A stretch of DNA of 64,000 bases from Aedoeadaptatus acetigenes (GTDB taxonomy: Bacteria; Bacillota; Clostridia; Tissierellales; Peptoniphilaceae), in contig NZ_JAOQJD010000012.1 in the NCBI RefSeq assembly GCF_025566985.1, positions 7,974-71,973 of the forward strand, given 5' to 3'. The stretch's first letter is position 1. Each line of letters starts with the position of its first letter. Below are positions 27,095 through 35,679 of the stretch, piece by piece. A program made the translations under genes and the position numbers. The notes under the pieces are model-generated. The model did no database searches, was not told the origin of the DNA, and worked only from the letters and a program-made list of their open reading frames with translations.

Positions 27095-27409
27095 AAAGCA
27101 CAAGTTTTATGAAAGCATCTACGAGGGTAGGTGCTATTCTTATGTAAAATTTCAGGAAACGTTCCATGCACGGAAAAGGCGCAGGACAATCCAAGGAGGA
27201 TGCGGCATAGCAGACGTTCACCGCCACCTGCCTTTGGATACTTTCAATTTGTTACTTGTTGTTACTTGCCTTAATGCCCGCGTCTTGATGTAAAGTTATT
27301 ATCATGGTAATGTTAAGACATATTAAAATCGGCGCATCTCAAGCAAGGATTGGCTTTTTCGAAATAAATGATTTCAATCGGTACGAGGCGGGATAGAAGG
27401 AGGCAGGGA
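27095..27409. other. Leader region upstream of mgtC, no gene seen
   Basis: 315 bp without a convincing gene. A short AGCA...TGCT hairpin occurs near 27115-27140. I looked for a magnesium (M-box) riboswitch because an MgtC-family gene follows, but did not see its conserved blocks. Confidence 0.4.
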
Positions 27410-28096
27410 ATGAATGTATTTTTAGTGGCAGGCAGAATCATTCTGGCGGCCTTTTTAGGCGCCATTATCGGCATGGAAAGGGAAACGAAACACAAAGCCG
27501 CCGGTTTCAGAACCCATATTATTGTCAGCGTCGGTGCTTGCTTGATTATGCTCATCGGCATCGACGGCGTCGGCAAAGTATCCGGTGGCGATGGATGGGA
27601 TGCCCTCAGGCTTCCCGCCCAGGTGATCAGCGGCATCGGCTTTTTAGGTGCCGGGACCATCCTTCAAACAAAGGATGGGGTATCCGGCCTCACCACGGCG
27701 GCCACCTTGTGGCTGTCTGCCGCCATCGGACTCGCCGTGGGAATCGGCTATTATGAAGGCGCGATTATAGCGACCGTCGTTTGCCTGATCACCTTGATCT
27801 TGCTCATGGGATTCAGCGATGCGCTCAATGAGCGAACGACAGTATCTTATATTATGGTATTTAACAGTACCAATTTCGACCGAGACCGCTTTTTGAATTT
27901 CACTTCCGAGAAAGGCGTGGAAGTGAGAAAACTCGATATCATTGACGTGGGCATCGAGGACGAATCAATCATTGAAGCCACGTTAACTTTTCATAAAAAT
28001 TACGACATCGAAGATCTTTTCGAGAAGTTAAAATCAGATTCCTGCTTGAAATCGGTAAAATTGAGGAACAAAGAAAATAAAAAAAATAGTAAATGA
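27410..28096 (+). CDS. MgtC/SapB family membrane protein
   Basis: 228 residues. The MgtC signature is present: an N-terminal helix ending GAIIGMERETKHKAAGFRTH, then SGIGFLGAGTIL and GLTTAATLWLSAAIGLAVG, giving four to five membrane helices. A soluble C-terminal ACT-like segment (about 150-225) follows. Family members protect against low magnesium or modulate the ATP synthase and K+ transport. Start at ATG 27410 after AAGGAGG. Confidence 0.88.
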   Translation: MNVFLVAGRIILAAFLGAIIGMERETKHKAAGFRTHIIVSVGACLIMLIGIDGVGKVSGGDGWDALRLPAQVISGIGFLGAGTILQTKDGVSGLTTAATLWLSAAIGLAVGIGYYEGAIIATVVCLITLILLMGFSDALNERTTVSYIMVFNSTNFDRDRFLNFTSEKGVEVRKLDIIDVGIEDESIIEATLTFHKNYDIEDLFEKLKSDSCLKSVKLRNKENKKNSK

Positions 28097-28110
28097 AGCA
28101 TGAAAAAGGA

Positions 28111-28145
28111 TGGCCTTAAGGTTTTAAATCTTAAAGGCCTTTTTC
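28111..28145 (+). terminator. Terminator after mgtC
   Basis: GGCCTTAAG and CTTAAAGGCC form a stem followed by TTTTTCT. Confidence 0.75.
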
Positions 28146-28275
28146 TATGCCGAAGGAGCGATGGATATAGAGTAGCATCGGATCTTATTCACGTTTCGAT
28201 AGTTGATATTTATAATGAAGGAAGAGGGTATCTTTTAGAGTAGGTACAAATCCATGTGATTGAAAGGAAAATGAA

Positions 28276-28659
28276 ATGAGCAGAAGCGACAACGATAGGA
28301 AAATATTATTAAAATCCCAGCAAGGAGAATTGGATGCGGTCCTTATGTATCAAGCCCTTGCAGAGGTGGTGAAAGATACAAAGGACGCAGACACCTTTCG
28401 AAAACTGGCTGCAGAAGAAGGTCACCACGCGGCCGTGTTTCACGGACTTACAAACGAAAATTTAAAGCCAAAGAAAACCTTGGCCATCCTCATGCCCATC
28501 CTTTATAAGATAATCGGAAAAAAGAGGCTCTACCCGCTTATTGTAAAGGGAGAATACGCCGCCGAAAACTACGCGCCGGTTGCGGAAAAATTTCCCGTGA
28601 TTGAAAGCGTGAGAAAGGACGAAACTCGACACGGCGATACTGTCGCCGGTCTGCTTTAA
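28276..28659 (+). CDS. Ferritin-like/rubrerythrin-type di-iron protein
   Basis: 127 residues of four-helix-bundle type. Likely metal ligands: Glu in QGELDAVLMY, ExxH in AEEGHHAAVF, Glu in VKGEYAAENY and ExxxH in KDETRHGD, i.e. the paired E...ExxH pattern of ferritin-like di-iron proteins. No rubredoxin domain. A role in peroxide or oxygen handling is likely from family and neighbourhood. RBS is GAAAGGAA. Confidence 0.8.
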   Translation: MSRSDNDRKILLKSQQGELDAVLMYQALAEVVKDTKDADTFRKLAAEEGHHAAVFHGLTNENLKPKKTLAILMPILYKIIGKKRLYPLIVKGEYAAENYAPVAEKFPVIESVRKDETRHGDTVAGLL

Positions 28660-28739
28660 GATTCATAGAGGATGAAAGAGCGAAGCACTTCAACGGATGA
28701 ATGGGACCCAAGTATCGTCCGGTGTATGAGGAGAATAAA

Positions 28740-28955
28740 ATGAAAACAATTCGATTACTCTATCCGGATTATATTAGCGGGGGATTGGACAACTATTATT
28801 TCGGGGCGAAACTTTTTCAACATATTCTGCCTCAAAATGAGAACCGGCCTTTGATTGAAGATGTAGGTATTTATACAAAAACGTTGTTGAAACAACATAC
28901 ATTGGATTCCTTTCCGTTTATGATTAAGAAAAAGAGAAATGAAAGGAGTTATTGA
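28740..28955 (+). pseudogene. N-terminal remnant of an arginase-family gene
   Basis: The first ~40 residues (MKTIRLLYPDYISGGLDNYY, then GAKLFQHILPQNEN) resemble the start of arginase/agmatinase-like proteins. The frame then changes character (GIYTKTLLKQHTLDSF) and stops after 71 codons, one base before the next ATG. The catalytic core is missing, so it is almost certainly a deletion remnant. Its 3' end supplies the AAAGGAG of the next gene. Confidence 0.5.
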
Positions 28956-28956
28956 A

Positions 28957-30447
28957 ATGGCAAAGAAACTTGATTTAAATAAAACGGTCTTCGAACTGAC
29001 ACAGGAATACCCGGAACTGGTCGATATTATGGCGGGTCTGGGCTTTACCGAGATAACGAAAAAGCCCATGCTGTATTCCATGGGTAAAATGATGACCATC
29101 CCGAAGGGCGCGAAGATGAAGAACATCTCCATGATTGATGTTATGACCACGTTGATGCGCCATGGATTTGAGCCGGTGGGCGATATGCCGGATATGGCTT
29201 CGGTTTCGAAAACGCAATGGCAGGAAGACAATGCAGGCCACCCTTCCGCGGATCGTAGGGAACAATTGAAGGCATATCTGAAAAGACTCGGCGACGGAGA
29301 AGCCTTGGAAGATGTTAGGGCAGATTTCGTTCGCGAATTCGGAGAAGTGGAGGCGTCGGAGATTATGGAGGCGGAGCAGGCGCTTTTGAAAGAAGGCACG
29401 CCCCTGAGCGAGGTGCAGCGCTTGTGTGACGTGCACTCGGCTTTGTTCCACGGTTCCACCACGGAAGAAAAAATCGCCAATGCCGAAAGGGAAGTGGAGG
29501 CATCGGCCATAAGAAAAAAGGCGCAGGCGGTTAAGCAAGAAAAGGAGGCGAAGACGGCGGCCCTCGAAGCCATCACGGGGCATCCCCTGTACACCTTCAA
29601 GAAAGAAAACGACGCCTTGTCGGCGCTGCTCGCTGAATTTAAAGAGCACAGAGATGAATCGCTACTTGAGCAAATTCGCGAGCTTTCGATTCATTACGCC
29701 AAGAAAGGCGATCTGCTCTATCCGCTGCTTAAGGTTCATTACGATATCTCCGGTCCTTCCGATGTCATGTGGACGGTCGACGATGAAATTCGCGACGGCC
29801 TCGCTTCCCTTGTGAAGGAAAAAGAACATGGCGAAGCATGGAATGCCCGCCTGGATAACCTGCTTACTCGTGCGGAGGAGATGATTTATAAGGAACAGAA
29901 CATTCTCTTTCCCATCTGTGCGGTTAATTTTACGCAAGAGGAATGGTACGGCATTTATCGGGATGCCAAAGATTATGCCGCCTGCTTCGGCGTAGAACAA
30001 AAGACGTGGGAAGATGCTGAAAACATGGCGCAGGCTGTGGCTGAAGCCTCGGAAGGGGAGATCCTCATGCCGGGCGGCCGTTTGACCATTGAGCAGCTGA
30101 TCGCCCTATTAAACACGATCCCCATGGAGATCACCTTTGTCGATGCAGACAATATCAATCGCTTCTTCGACGAAGGGCCGAAGGTATTTAAACGACCTCT
30201 CATGGCGCTGAACCGCGAGGTGTTCTCGTGTCATCCGCCGAAAATCGAGCCCATGGTCCGTCAGATCATCGACGATTTCAGACACGGACGTCGCGATTCT
30301 GTGGAAGTATGGATGGAAAAAGAAGGGCGTACCATGCTGGTTCGATACATGGCTGTGCGGGACAAGAACGGCAAATACCTCGGCACCATGGAATTGGTAC
30401 AGGACATGGAGTTTGCAAAAGAACATTTTCTCGGAAAGCAAGCCTGA
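28957..30447 (+). CDS. DUF438 protein with DUF1858, hemerythrin-like and PAS domains
   Basis: 496 residues. Order: DUF1858 (about 1-65, LDLNKTVFELTQEYPELVDI), DUF438 (about 85-170), hemerythrin-like HHE region (about 208-330, containing HPLYTFKKEN, SIHYAKKGDLLYPLL and KEQNILFP), and a PAS domain (about 370-490, LNTIPMEITFVDADN and DKNGKYLGTMELVQDM). The combination is typical of anaerobic Firmicutes and is thought to sense O2, NO or redox state through iron or heme. Start at ATG 28957 with AAAGGAG ten bases upstream. A bidirectional terminator follows. Confidence 0.88.
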   Translation: MAKKLDLNKTVFELTQEYPELVDIMAGLGFTEITKKPMLYSMGKMMTIPKGAKMKNISMIDVMTTLMRHGFEPVGDMPDMASVSKTQWQEDNAGHPSADRREQLKAYLKRLGDGEALEDVRADFVREFGEVEASEIMEAEQALLKEGTPLSEVQRLCDVHSALFHGSTTEEKIANAEREVEASAIRKKAQAVKQEKEAKTAALEAITGHPLYTFKKENDALSALLAEFKEHRDESLLEQIRELSIHYAKKGDLLYPLLKVHYDISGPSDVMWTVDDEIRDGLASLVKEKEHGEAWNARLDNLLTRAEEMIYKEQNILFPICAVNFTQEEWYGIYRDAKDYAACFGVEQKTWEDAENMAQAVAEASEGEILMPGGRLTIEQLIALLNTIPMEITFVDADNINRFFDEGPKVFKRPLMALNREVFSCHPPKIEPMVRQIIDDFRHGRRDSVEVWMEKEGRTMLVRYMAVRDKNGKYLGTMELVQDMEFAKEHFLGKQA

Positions 30448-30458
30448 TTTTGCGCAAC

Positions 30459-30496
30459 AAAAAAGATTCTTCGACTATGGCCGGAGAATCTTTTTT
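30459..30496. terminator. Bidirectional terminator
   Basis: AAAAAAGATTCT and AGAATCTTTTTT form a near-perfect stem that serves the DUF438 gene and, read in reverse, the convergent Crp/Fnr gene. A second weaker GGTTGC/GCAACC stem spans 30503-30578. Confidence 0.8.
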
Positions 30497-30575
30497 ATGG
30501 AAAGGTTGCAGTCTCTCTGCGAAAACATGAAACCATCCCTTTTTTCGAGGGGCCATTAATCCCTCCCATCGCAAC

Positions 30576-31247
30576 CTATTCATCCCGTGCGGCTTCATTC
30601 AAGATAAATTCATTTTTCCGAAACGTAATGAGTCCTTCCGCCTGCATTTTCGAAAGTTCATTGGACATGGCACTGCGGTTGACGGCGAGGTAATCGGCAA
30701 GCTGTTGCCGGTTAAAGGGGATGGTGAAGTGTGCGCTTTCGTGTTCCAAGGCTTGCTCGGAGAAATAAGACAGGAGCCTTTCCCTTAGAGATTTTGAAGC
30801 CGTATGCATCATGCGGGAAGACATGTTCAGATTTTTTTGAGCGGAAATGCGAAGCATATTCTGAATGATGCGGTTATGGTAGGCGCATCCTTTCTGACAG
30901 GTCGTCAAAACGTGTTTCATATTTAGAAAGACGATCTCAGTATCTTCGCAGGCCACGACATCGCACAGGAGCTCTTTTCCGGGAATGGCCGCGTAGTTTT
31001 CCGCAAAGACCTCTCCTTTGCCCACGTGCCCGAAAATAATGCTGTTTCCCCAATAGAGATTTACGACGATATTGGCGCTTCCGGATGTTACAAGTCCGAA
31101 GGCATCGACAGGCGATCCGGCTCGAAAGATGACGTCGTCCTTTTGAAATTTCCGCTCATAGGCGCCGAGGCAGAGGAGGAGCTCTTTTATTTCACTTTCG
31201 CTAATGCCGCGGAAAAGCTGCGTGTTTGCCAGAAAAAAAGTATTCAT
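30576..31247 (-). CDS. Crp/Fnr-family transcriptional regulator
   Basis: 223 residues: a cyclic-nucleotide-binding-like beta barrel (about 10-125, FQKDDVIFRAGSPVDAFGLV) and a C-terminal Crp-type winged helix (about 150-215, FNRQQLADYLAVNRSAMSNE). No N-terminal Cys cluster, so it is not a classic FNR iron-sulphur sensor. Cys residues at about 111 and 120 lie in the long helix. It is divergently transcribed from the two-cupin gene with a strong inverted repeat between them, its probable operator. Confidence 0.88.
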   Translation of the reverse strand: MNTFFLANTQLFRGISESEIKELLLCLGAYERKFQKDDVIFRAGSPVDAFGLVTSGSANIVVNLYWGNSIIFGHVGKGEVFAENYAAIPGKELLCDVVACEDTEIVFLNMKHVLTTCQKGCAYHNRIIQNMLRISAQKNLNMSSRMMHTASKSLRERLLSYFSEQALEHESAHFTIPFNRQQLADYLAVNRSAMSNELSKMQAEGLITFRKNEFILNEAARDE

Positions 31248-31270
31248 AAAAACCTCCGGTTTGTTGCCAT

Positions 31271-31304
31271 AACAACATACGTGTTGTTGCGATTGTACTA
31301 CAAT
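31271..31304 (+). promoter_or_regulatory. Crp/Fnr operator and cupin promoter
   Basis: AACAACA-TACG-TGTTGTT (31271-31288) has perfect 7-base arms. It overlaps the -35 position of a TACAAT -10 box (31299-31304), with no good -35 hexamer of its own. That layout suits activation of the cupin gene by the divergently encoded Crp/Fnr protein. Confidence 0.6.
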
Positions 31305-31336
31305 ACAAGTAGAAAAGCGAGGGAGGAGGAAAAATC

Positions 31337-32008
31337 ATGAACGACTTGGAGATCAACGAAAAGAAAACCACCGGAAAAGTCTTTTCCATCGGGGAGGTGA
31401 ATCCGCCGATTCCGGGATGCACCGTCTCAAAAGCCTTCGGAGGCGATAGTGGGATCACGTATTTTTCCCTGGCCGAGCATACCGACATCAGCGCGGAAAT
31501 CTATCCCTATCATAAATTATTGATCGTGGCGGAGGGAAGCGTGGAGGTTTACGAAAACGACGGCTTTTCGCAAAAGCTGCGCGCCGGAGAATGCATCTTC
31601 ACATGGACCGACGTCCCCGTGGGCATGCGAACGGAAGAAGGCAGTGTGTATACGGAAGTTTGTGTAGAAAAGGAGAGTAGGATGAACGAAATCATCAAAG
31701 CAGGAGAAGTTTTTAAGCTGGAAGACCTCGTTCCTTATGGGGGAGGAAAGATCGTCAACATGGACGTGGTGCACAATGACAAGATGAAGCTTGTGGTGAT
31801 GGCTTTTGATGAAGGCACGGGCCTTTCGGAACACGCCGCCCCCGGCGAGGCAATCATCTTTGCTTTGGACGGCGAGGCCGTGATCGGATATGAAGGAAAA
31901 GATCATGCCATTCGCGCCGGCGAAAACTTTCACTTCGCGAAAGGTGGTCTGCACTCGGTAAAAGCGACGAAGAAGTTTAAGATGGCGCTTCTTCTTACCC
32001 TGGAATAA
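31337..32008 (+). CDS. Two-cupin-domain protein
   Basis: 223 residues with two cupin barrels. The first is about 25-110 (YHKLLIVAEGSVEVYEND) and the second about 135-215 (SEHAAPGEAIIFALDGEA with the LHSVKA second motif). Some metal-ligand His/Glu positions are kept in the second barrel (H...E...H). Probably a small-molecule or metal-binding protein. Start ATG 31337 after GGAGGAGG. It is divergent from the Crp/Fnr gene and followed after 15 bp by a ferredoxin remnant, so all three likely act together. Confidence 0.8.
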   Translation: MNDLEINEKKTTGKVFSIGEVNPPIPGCTVSKAFGGDSGITYFSLAEHTDISAEIYPYHKLLIVAEGSVEVYENDGFSQKLRAGECIFTWTDVPVGMRTEEGSVYTEVCVEKESRMNEIIKAGEVFKLEDLVPYGGGKIVNMDVVHNDKMKLVVMAFDEGTGLSEHAAPGEAIIFALDGEAVIGYEGKDHAIRAGENFHFAKGGLHSVKATKKFKMALLLTLE

Positions 32009-32023
32009 TGAAAAGACGTTATT

Positions 32024-32207
32024 ATGAAATATGGAGTCAATGAAAATTGCATCGGGTGCGGACTTTGCGCAGGGATTTGCCCGGAAGTATTTTCCATGAC
32101 CGATGAACGTGGCCAAGGCCATTGAAACAGACGTACCTCTGGAATCGGAAGCGGCGGCAGCGGAAGCAAAGGATAGCTGCCCGGTAGGCGCCATAGAAGA
32201 AGCATAG
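32024..32207 (+). pseudogene. Frameshifted ferredoxin
   Basis: ATG 32024 begins a small [4Fe-4S] ferredoxin: CIGCGLCAGICP gives three spaced Cys plus the following CP. The frame then hits a stop at 32123. The continuation lies in another frame from about 32109 (VAKAIETDVP...CPVGAIEEA, stop at 32205). Total length is 3n+1, so one extra base near 32104-32110 would explain it. Either a recent pseudogene or an assembly error. Position fits an electron-transfer partner of the cupin/Crp-Fnr pair. Confidence 0.75.
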
Positions 32208-32302
32208 AGAAGCCCGCACTGCGTCGAAAGATACGATCGTTCGTTTTCGTTGTTTCCGAATCGACGCCGGATGCGCTTAGGTAGTTTATTCAAAAGGATG
32301 AG

Positions 32303-32332
32303 AAAAGTTAGGTGAAATACCCTAACTTTTTT
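32303..32332 (+). terminator. Terminator before arsR
   Basis: AAAAGTTAGG and CCTAACTTTTTT form a stem with U-tract, separating the cupin/ferredoxin unit from the arsenic operon. Confidence 0.75.
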
Positions 32333-32375
32333 CATGGAATAAACGATTTTTATGGAGCGCGCAGGCCGAAACACA

Positions 32376-32429
32376 TTGACAACCATCGATGTGCCTGATA
32401 AAATGTCGATAACATCGATAGGTATCGAT
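32376..32429 (+). promoter_or_regulatory. ars promoter and ArsR operator
   Basis: TTGACA (32376-32381), 17 bp, TAAAAT (32399-32404) is a near-consensus promoter. Just downstream, ATCGATA-GG-TATCGAT (32414-32429) is an inverted repeat over the start site, and another ATCGAT lies in the spacer (32384-32389). This fits repression by the ArsR protein encoded next and release by arsenite. Confidence 0.75.
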
Positions 32430-32461
32430 CTTATGTTTCTGTTGCAAGGGGGAAAAATAAA

Positions 32462-32761
32462 ATGAAGGATTCTTACGGGGATTACGTCCTCATGTTAAAA
32501 ACCATTTCCGAAGAAACGCGCTTAAAAATAATCGACATGCTTTCCTGCGGCGAATTGTGCGCCTGCGATATTTTAGAAAAATTAAGTATTTCGCAGTCCA
32601 CATTAAGTTATCATATGAATTTGTTGACAAAAAGCGGGCTTGTGGACGGACGAAAGGACGGACCCTGGATGAAATACACCTTGAATCAATCAAAAATATC
32701 TGAATTAAAAGCATTTCTCGCGATGATTACCACGGCAAAAACAGATTGTATCTGTAAATAA
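32462..32761 (+). CDS. arsR: ArsR-family arsenic-responsive repressor
   Basis: 99 residues, winged-helix ArsR fold. ELCACDILEKLSISQSTLSY contains the metalloid-binding ELCxCD motif (two Cys) at the start of the DNA-recognition helix pair, and two further Cys lie at the C-terminus (DCICK). First gene of arsR-arsC-acr3 and likely autoregulated through the palindrome upstream. Confidence 0.93.
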   Translation: MKDSYGDYVLMLKTISEETRLKIIDMLSCGELCACDILEKLSISQSTLSYHMNLLTKSGLVDGRKDGPWMKYTLNQSKISELKAFLAMITTAKTDCICK

Positions 32762-32777
32762 GAGGAGACGGTGATTT

Positions 32778-33185
32778 ATGAAAAAGAAAGTTGCATTTGT
32801 CTGCGTGCATAATTCCTGCAGAAGCCAAATCGCTGAAGCCTTGGCCAAGAAATTAGGGGGCGATGTGCTGGAGGTGTATTCAGCCGGCACTGAAATAAAA
32901 GAGGAGATTAATCCGGATGCCCGGCGGTTGATGATGGCGATGTATGGTATCGACATGGAAAAAACGCAAAAATCCAAATTGATTCAAGCAATTCCGCCGG
33001 TGGATGAAGTGATTACCATGGGATGCAATGTCGTATGCCCGGTTTTGCCCTTTTCCTACAAAAGTGAGGATTGGGGCCTGGATGATCCTACGGGAAAAGG
33101 CGATGAAGCATTCATAAACGTGATCCGCAGGATCGAGGAAAAAGTGATTGAATTGATTGAAAGGGCCGAAGAGGAGGGGGAATAA
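32778..33185 (+). CDS. arsC: Arsenate reductase, LMW phosphatase type
   Basis: 135 residues. The phosphatase-like P-loop CVHNSCRS lies at residues 9-16 (nucleophile Cys9, Arg15), and MGCNVVCP gives Cys83 and Cys87 for the relay disulphide to thioredoxin. A DPTGKGDE segment holds the general-acid Asp. It reduces arsenate to arsenite for the exporter encoded next, which starts 1 bp after its stop. RBS AGGAGACGG. Confidence 0.92.
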   Translation: MKKKVAFVCVHNSCRSQIAEALAKKLGGDVLEVYSAGTEIKEEINPDARRLMMAMYGIDMEKTQKSKLIQAIPPVDEVITMGCNVVCPVLPFSYKSEDWGLDDPTGKGDEAFINVIRRIEEKVIELIERAEEEGE

Positions 33186-33186
33186 T

Positions 33187-34227
33187 ATGACGGAAGAAAA
33201 AGAGATAAGCTTTTTCGAGCGAAATCTTACATTTTGGGTTTTACTATGCATGGTGATTGGGGTTTTCATCGGGAAATTTCTTCCGGTCATTCCGAACACA
33301 TTGGCTCGATTCGAGTTTTACAATGTATCCATTCCCACGACGATCTTATTGTGGATCATGATTTATCCCATGATGCTAAAAATTAATTTTGCCGGCATCA
33401 AGGGAATTAAAGAGAATCCGAAAGGCTTGTTTATCACCTGGATTGCCAATTGGGTCATTAAGCCGCTATCCATGTATTTTATTTCCTATGCGTTCTTTTT
33501 TGGTGTTTACGGAAAAATCCTGCGCCCCGATTTAGCCACCGAATACCTGGCGGGTACCGTGTTGCTGGGTGCGGCCCCCTGTACTGCCATGGTCTTTGTA
33601 TGGAGCAAGTTGACAAACGGGGACAGTGCGTACACCTTGGTTCAAGTAGCGTCCAATGATCTGATCATTCTCATTGCATATATACCGATTGTAAGTTTTC
33701 TGCTGAATATGAGCAATATCACCATTCCGTGGGAAACATTGTTTTTATCGGTTGTCCTATTCATCGTCGTGCCCCTGGTGGCGAGCATCGCCACGCGACG
33801 GTTTATTCTCTCGAGAAAAAGCGAAGCGTACTTAGAAAAAGAATTTATTCCTCGGTTTGATAAGTATACGATGGTCGGCTTATTGCTCACTTTAGTGATT
33901 ATTTTCTCGTTTCAAGGGCATCACATCGCGGAGCAACCGATGAACATCCTACGCATCGCCGTCCCCCTCATCATTCAAACCTTATTTATCTTTGCCATAA
34001 CCTTTGCCATGGCACATCTTGCGAAATTGCCTTACAGCATTGCGGCGCCCTGCGCCATGATCGGTGCTTCGAATTTCTTTGAACTTGCCGTCGCCGTGGC
34101 GATTTCCCTGTTCGGTTTATCGTCGGGGGCGACCTTAGCGACGGTGGTCGGCGTTCTGGTGGAGGTTCCCGTCATGTTGTTCTTGGTCAGAGTGGCCAAT
34201 TCAATGGAAAGCAAATTTGCAGTTTAA
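33187..34227 (+). CDS. acr3: ACR3-family arsenite efflux permease
   Basis: 346 residues with about ten membrane helices. Acr3 features: PTTILLWIMIYPMMLKI, GAAPCTAMVFVWS (the conserved substrate Cys) and ASNFFELAVAVAISLFG. Start at ATG 33187 after GAGGAGGGGG, one base after arsC; the frame extends back to 33157 without signals. Exports As(III) out of the cell. Ends in front of a strong bidirectional terminator. Confidence 0.93.
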   Translation: MTEEKEISFFERNLTFWVLLCMVIGVFIGKFLPVIPNTLARFEFYNVSIPTTILLWIMIYPMMLKINFAGIKGIKENPKGLFITWIANWVIKPLSMYFISYAFFFGVYGKILRPDLATEYLAGTVLLGAAPCTAMVFVWSKLTNGDSAYTLVQVASNDLIILIAYIPIVSFLLNMSNITIPWETLFLSVVLFIVVPLVASIATRRFILSRKSEAYLEKEFIPRFDKYTMVGLLLTLVIIFSFQGHHIAEQPMNILRIAVPLIIQTLFIFAITFAMAHLAKLPYSIAAPCAMIGASNFFELAVAVAISLFGLSSGATLATVVGVLVEVPVMLFLVRVANSMESKFAV

Positions 34228-34375
34228 TCAAGTAAGGAATGCGGTTTTTTTATCATGACGAGAAAGAATGAAAGATGGGATTCAATGATTCGGCGGCAAA
34301 AGCGGCGATAAAGCAAAGCGCTTTACGCCCGTACACGGCAAGAAATGCTGCCGGTCTATGGATTTAAAAGAAATA

Positions 34376-34426
34376 AAACAAAACGCTCCGGATCGGCGTG
34401 AAGCTCAAATCCGGAGCGTTTTGTTT
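34376..34426. terminator. Strong bidirectional terminator
   Basis: Two perfect 18-base arms (AAACAAAACGCTCCGGAT and its complement) around a 15-base loop sit between acr3 and the convergent lipoprotein gene, with T-tracts for either direction. Confidence 0.88.
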
Positions 34427-34446
34427 ATATAAAGGAAAGGAGTGTG

Positions 34447-35562
34447 CTATTTATTTTCATCGGCACCGGATTCGGGGGATCCGATGAATTCTGCGCTTTT
34501 TGCAATGGCCGCCGCCATGTCGATGATCTTTTGTTTGTTCTTTTCATCACCTTTGTCGGCGTCTGTGTCGCTATCGATAAAGGTGAACATATCGAGAACG
34601 AGGTGTTGTTTCACTTTGTCTTCGGGAATCTCGATCACCACTTCATCTTTGATATTTTCTTGATTGAAGCGCATCGCCGCTTCATAGTCGGCGATTTTCA
34701 TGACCTCGAATCCTTCTTCCTTGTAAGGATCCTCATTATTGACAAAGTGCTCATTGATGTAGGATTTGCCGTCACTTTCTTCAGGATTGTGCATGAAATC
34801 GCGAATCAATTCGATGCGGTAGACGACGGAGGGGTTTTCGGGGCTTTCGTATTTAAAGCGGACCACTAAGCCGTTGTCATCCACAAATTCTTCGACCTTG
34901 ATTGCGCTGCTTTCAAAGGGAATTTCAAAGGGCCATTTCACCTGATGGGTGCCTGTGTAGGCCCCGTCGGAATAGTCCGGCTTGCCCTCATAGGCGCTGT
35001 CGTATTTCAGGCTGTTCAGAATCGTCTTTTCAATTTTGTCGAAAAGTTCTTTGTCGGGCTCCTGGCCATCCTCAAGCTGGCCGTTCGGCAAGATAATAAA
35101 TTCGACGGTGTGGTAGCCGTTCAAATACTTATCCAGGCAAGTGACGTAGCAGTTATAGTTGCCGTCGCCTGTGGTTTTAAGCCATCGCATGCCCGAATCG
35201 GATTCCACCACGCTCTGGCTGTCGTCCACGGGTTCTTCTCCGTCGATGACAATTTCCTTATAGAACGAATCCTCTGCCGAGAGCTGTGCCTGGACGCTCC
35301 AGCTGTTGGTGCCGTCTAAATCGTCGCCTTTGGGATAGTAGCTGATATCTTCCGAGGTCGTGCCGAATTGATGATCCACCACTTCCCAATCCTCTTCGCT
35401 GCCGGGGAGATTAAAGGATACCTCCGTGCCGACGCGGTCGTTTCTGATTTTGAATTCGGTGACCTGATTTTTTCCGCTTTCGCAGGCGGAGAGTGCCAAG
35501 ACCAGTGCCAAAACCAAAGCAATGGGCACAGCTCTTTTAAAAAATGGTAAACGCGTCTTCAT
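34447..35562 (-). CDS. Putative lipoprotein of unknown function
   Basis: 371 residues. The signal peptide ends with LALSAC (lipobox, Cys about residue 28), so the mature protein is surface-anchored. The body is acidic and rich in beta-strand-like stretches, with two roughly similar halves (each with a GTxxxFxxP-type segment). No catalytic motif seen and no family recognised. A clear GGGAGG precedes the ATG. The acidic C-terminal tail (SDTDADKGDEKNK) resembles a calcium-binding loop only superficially. Confidence 0.75.
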   Translation of the reverse strand: MKTRLPFFKRAVPIALVLALVLALSACESGKNQVTEFKIRNDRVGTEVSFNLPGSEEDWEVVDHQFGTTSEDISYYPKGDDLDGTNSWSVQAQLSAEDSFYKEIVIDGEEPVDDSQSVVESDSGMRWLKTTGDGNYNCYVTCLDKYLNGYHTVEFIILPNGQLEDGQEPDKELFDKIEKTILNSLKYDSAYEGKPDYSDGAYTGTHQVKWPFEIPFESSAIKVEEFVDDNGLVVRFKYESPENPSVVYRIELIRDFMHNPEESDGKSYINEHFVNNEDPYKEEGFEVMKIADYEAAMRFNQENIKDEVVIEIPEDKVKQHLVLDMFTFIDSDTDADKGDEKNKQKIIDMAAAIAKSAEFIGSPESGADENK

Positions 35563-35653
35563 GTGTCATCCTCCCTTCAAAGATCACTCTCTTTGCAGAA
35601 TCAATAGGGGTGTCTTATAAGCTTAAACAAATTATATCGGCAAGTTCCTTTTA

Positions 35654-35679
35654 CCACATCACACGAAAGTGTGAGGTGG
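35654..35679. other. GNRA-capped hairpin in the intergenic region
   Basis: CCACATCACAC and GTGTGAGGTGG pair around a GAAA tetraloop. There is no U-run on either side, so it is not a classical terminator. The rest of 35563-35860 holds no recognisable gene. Confidence 0.45.

Noticed and set aside
27095..27409. Magnesium (M-box) riboswitch upstream of mgtC
   Set aside because: The conserved M-box blocks were not found; only a small hairpin is present.
28755..29649. Long minus-strand frames opposite the DUF438 gene
   Set aside because: Shadows of a clearly recognised plus-strand protein; composition is Cys/Phe/Ser-rich and there are no start signals.
35654..35679. Terminator for the minus-strand lipoprotein or plus-strand ABC-F gene
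   Set aside because: The hairpin is strong but has no U-tract on either strand and lies upstream of both start codons.
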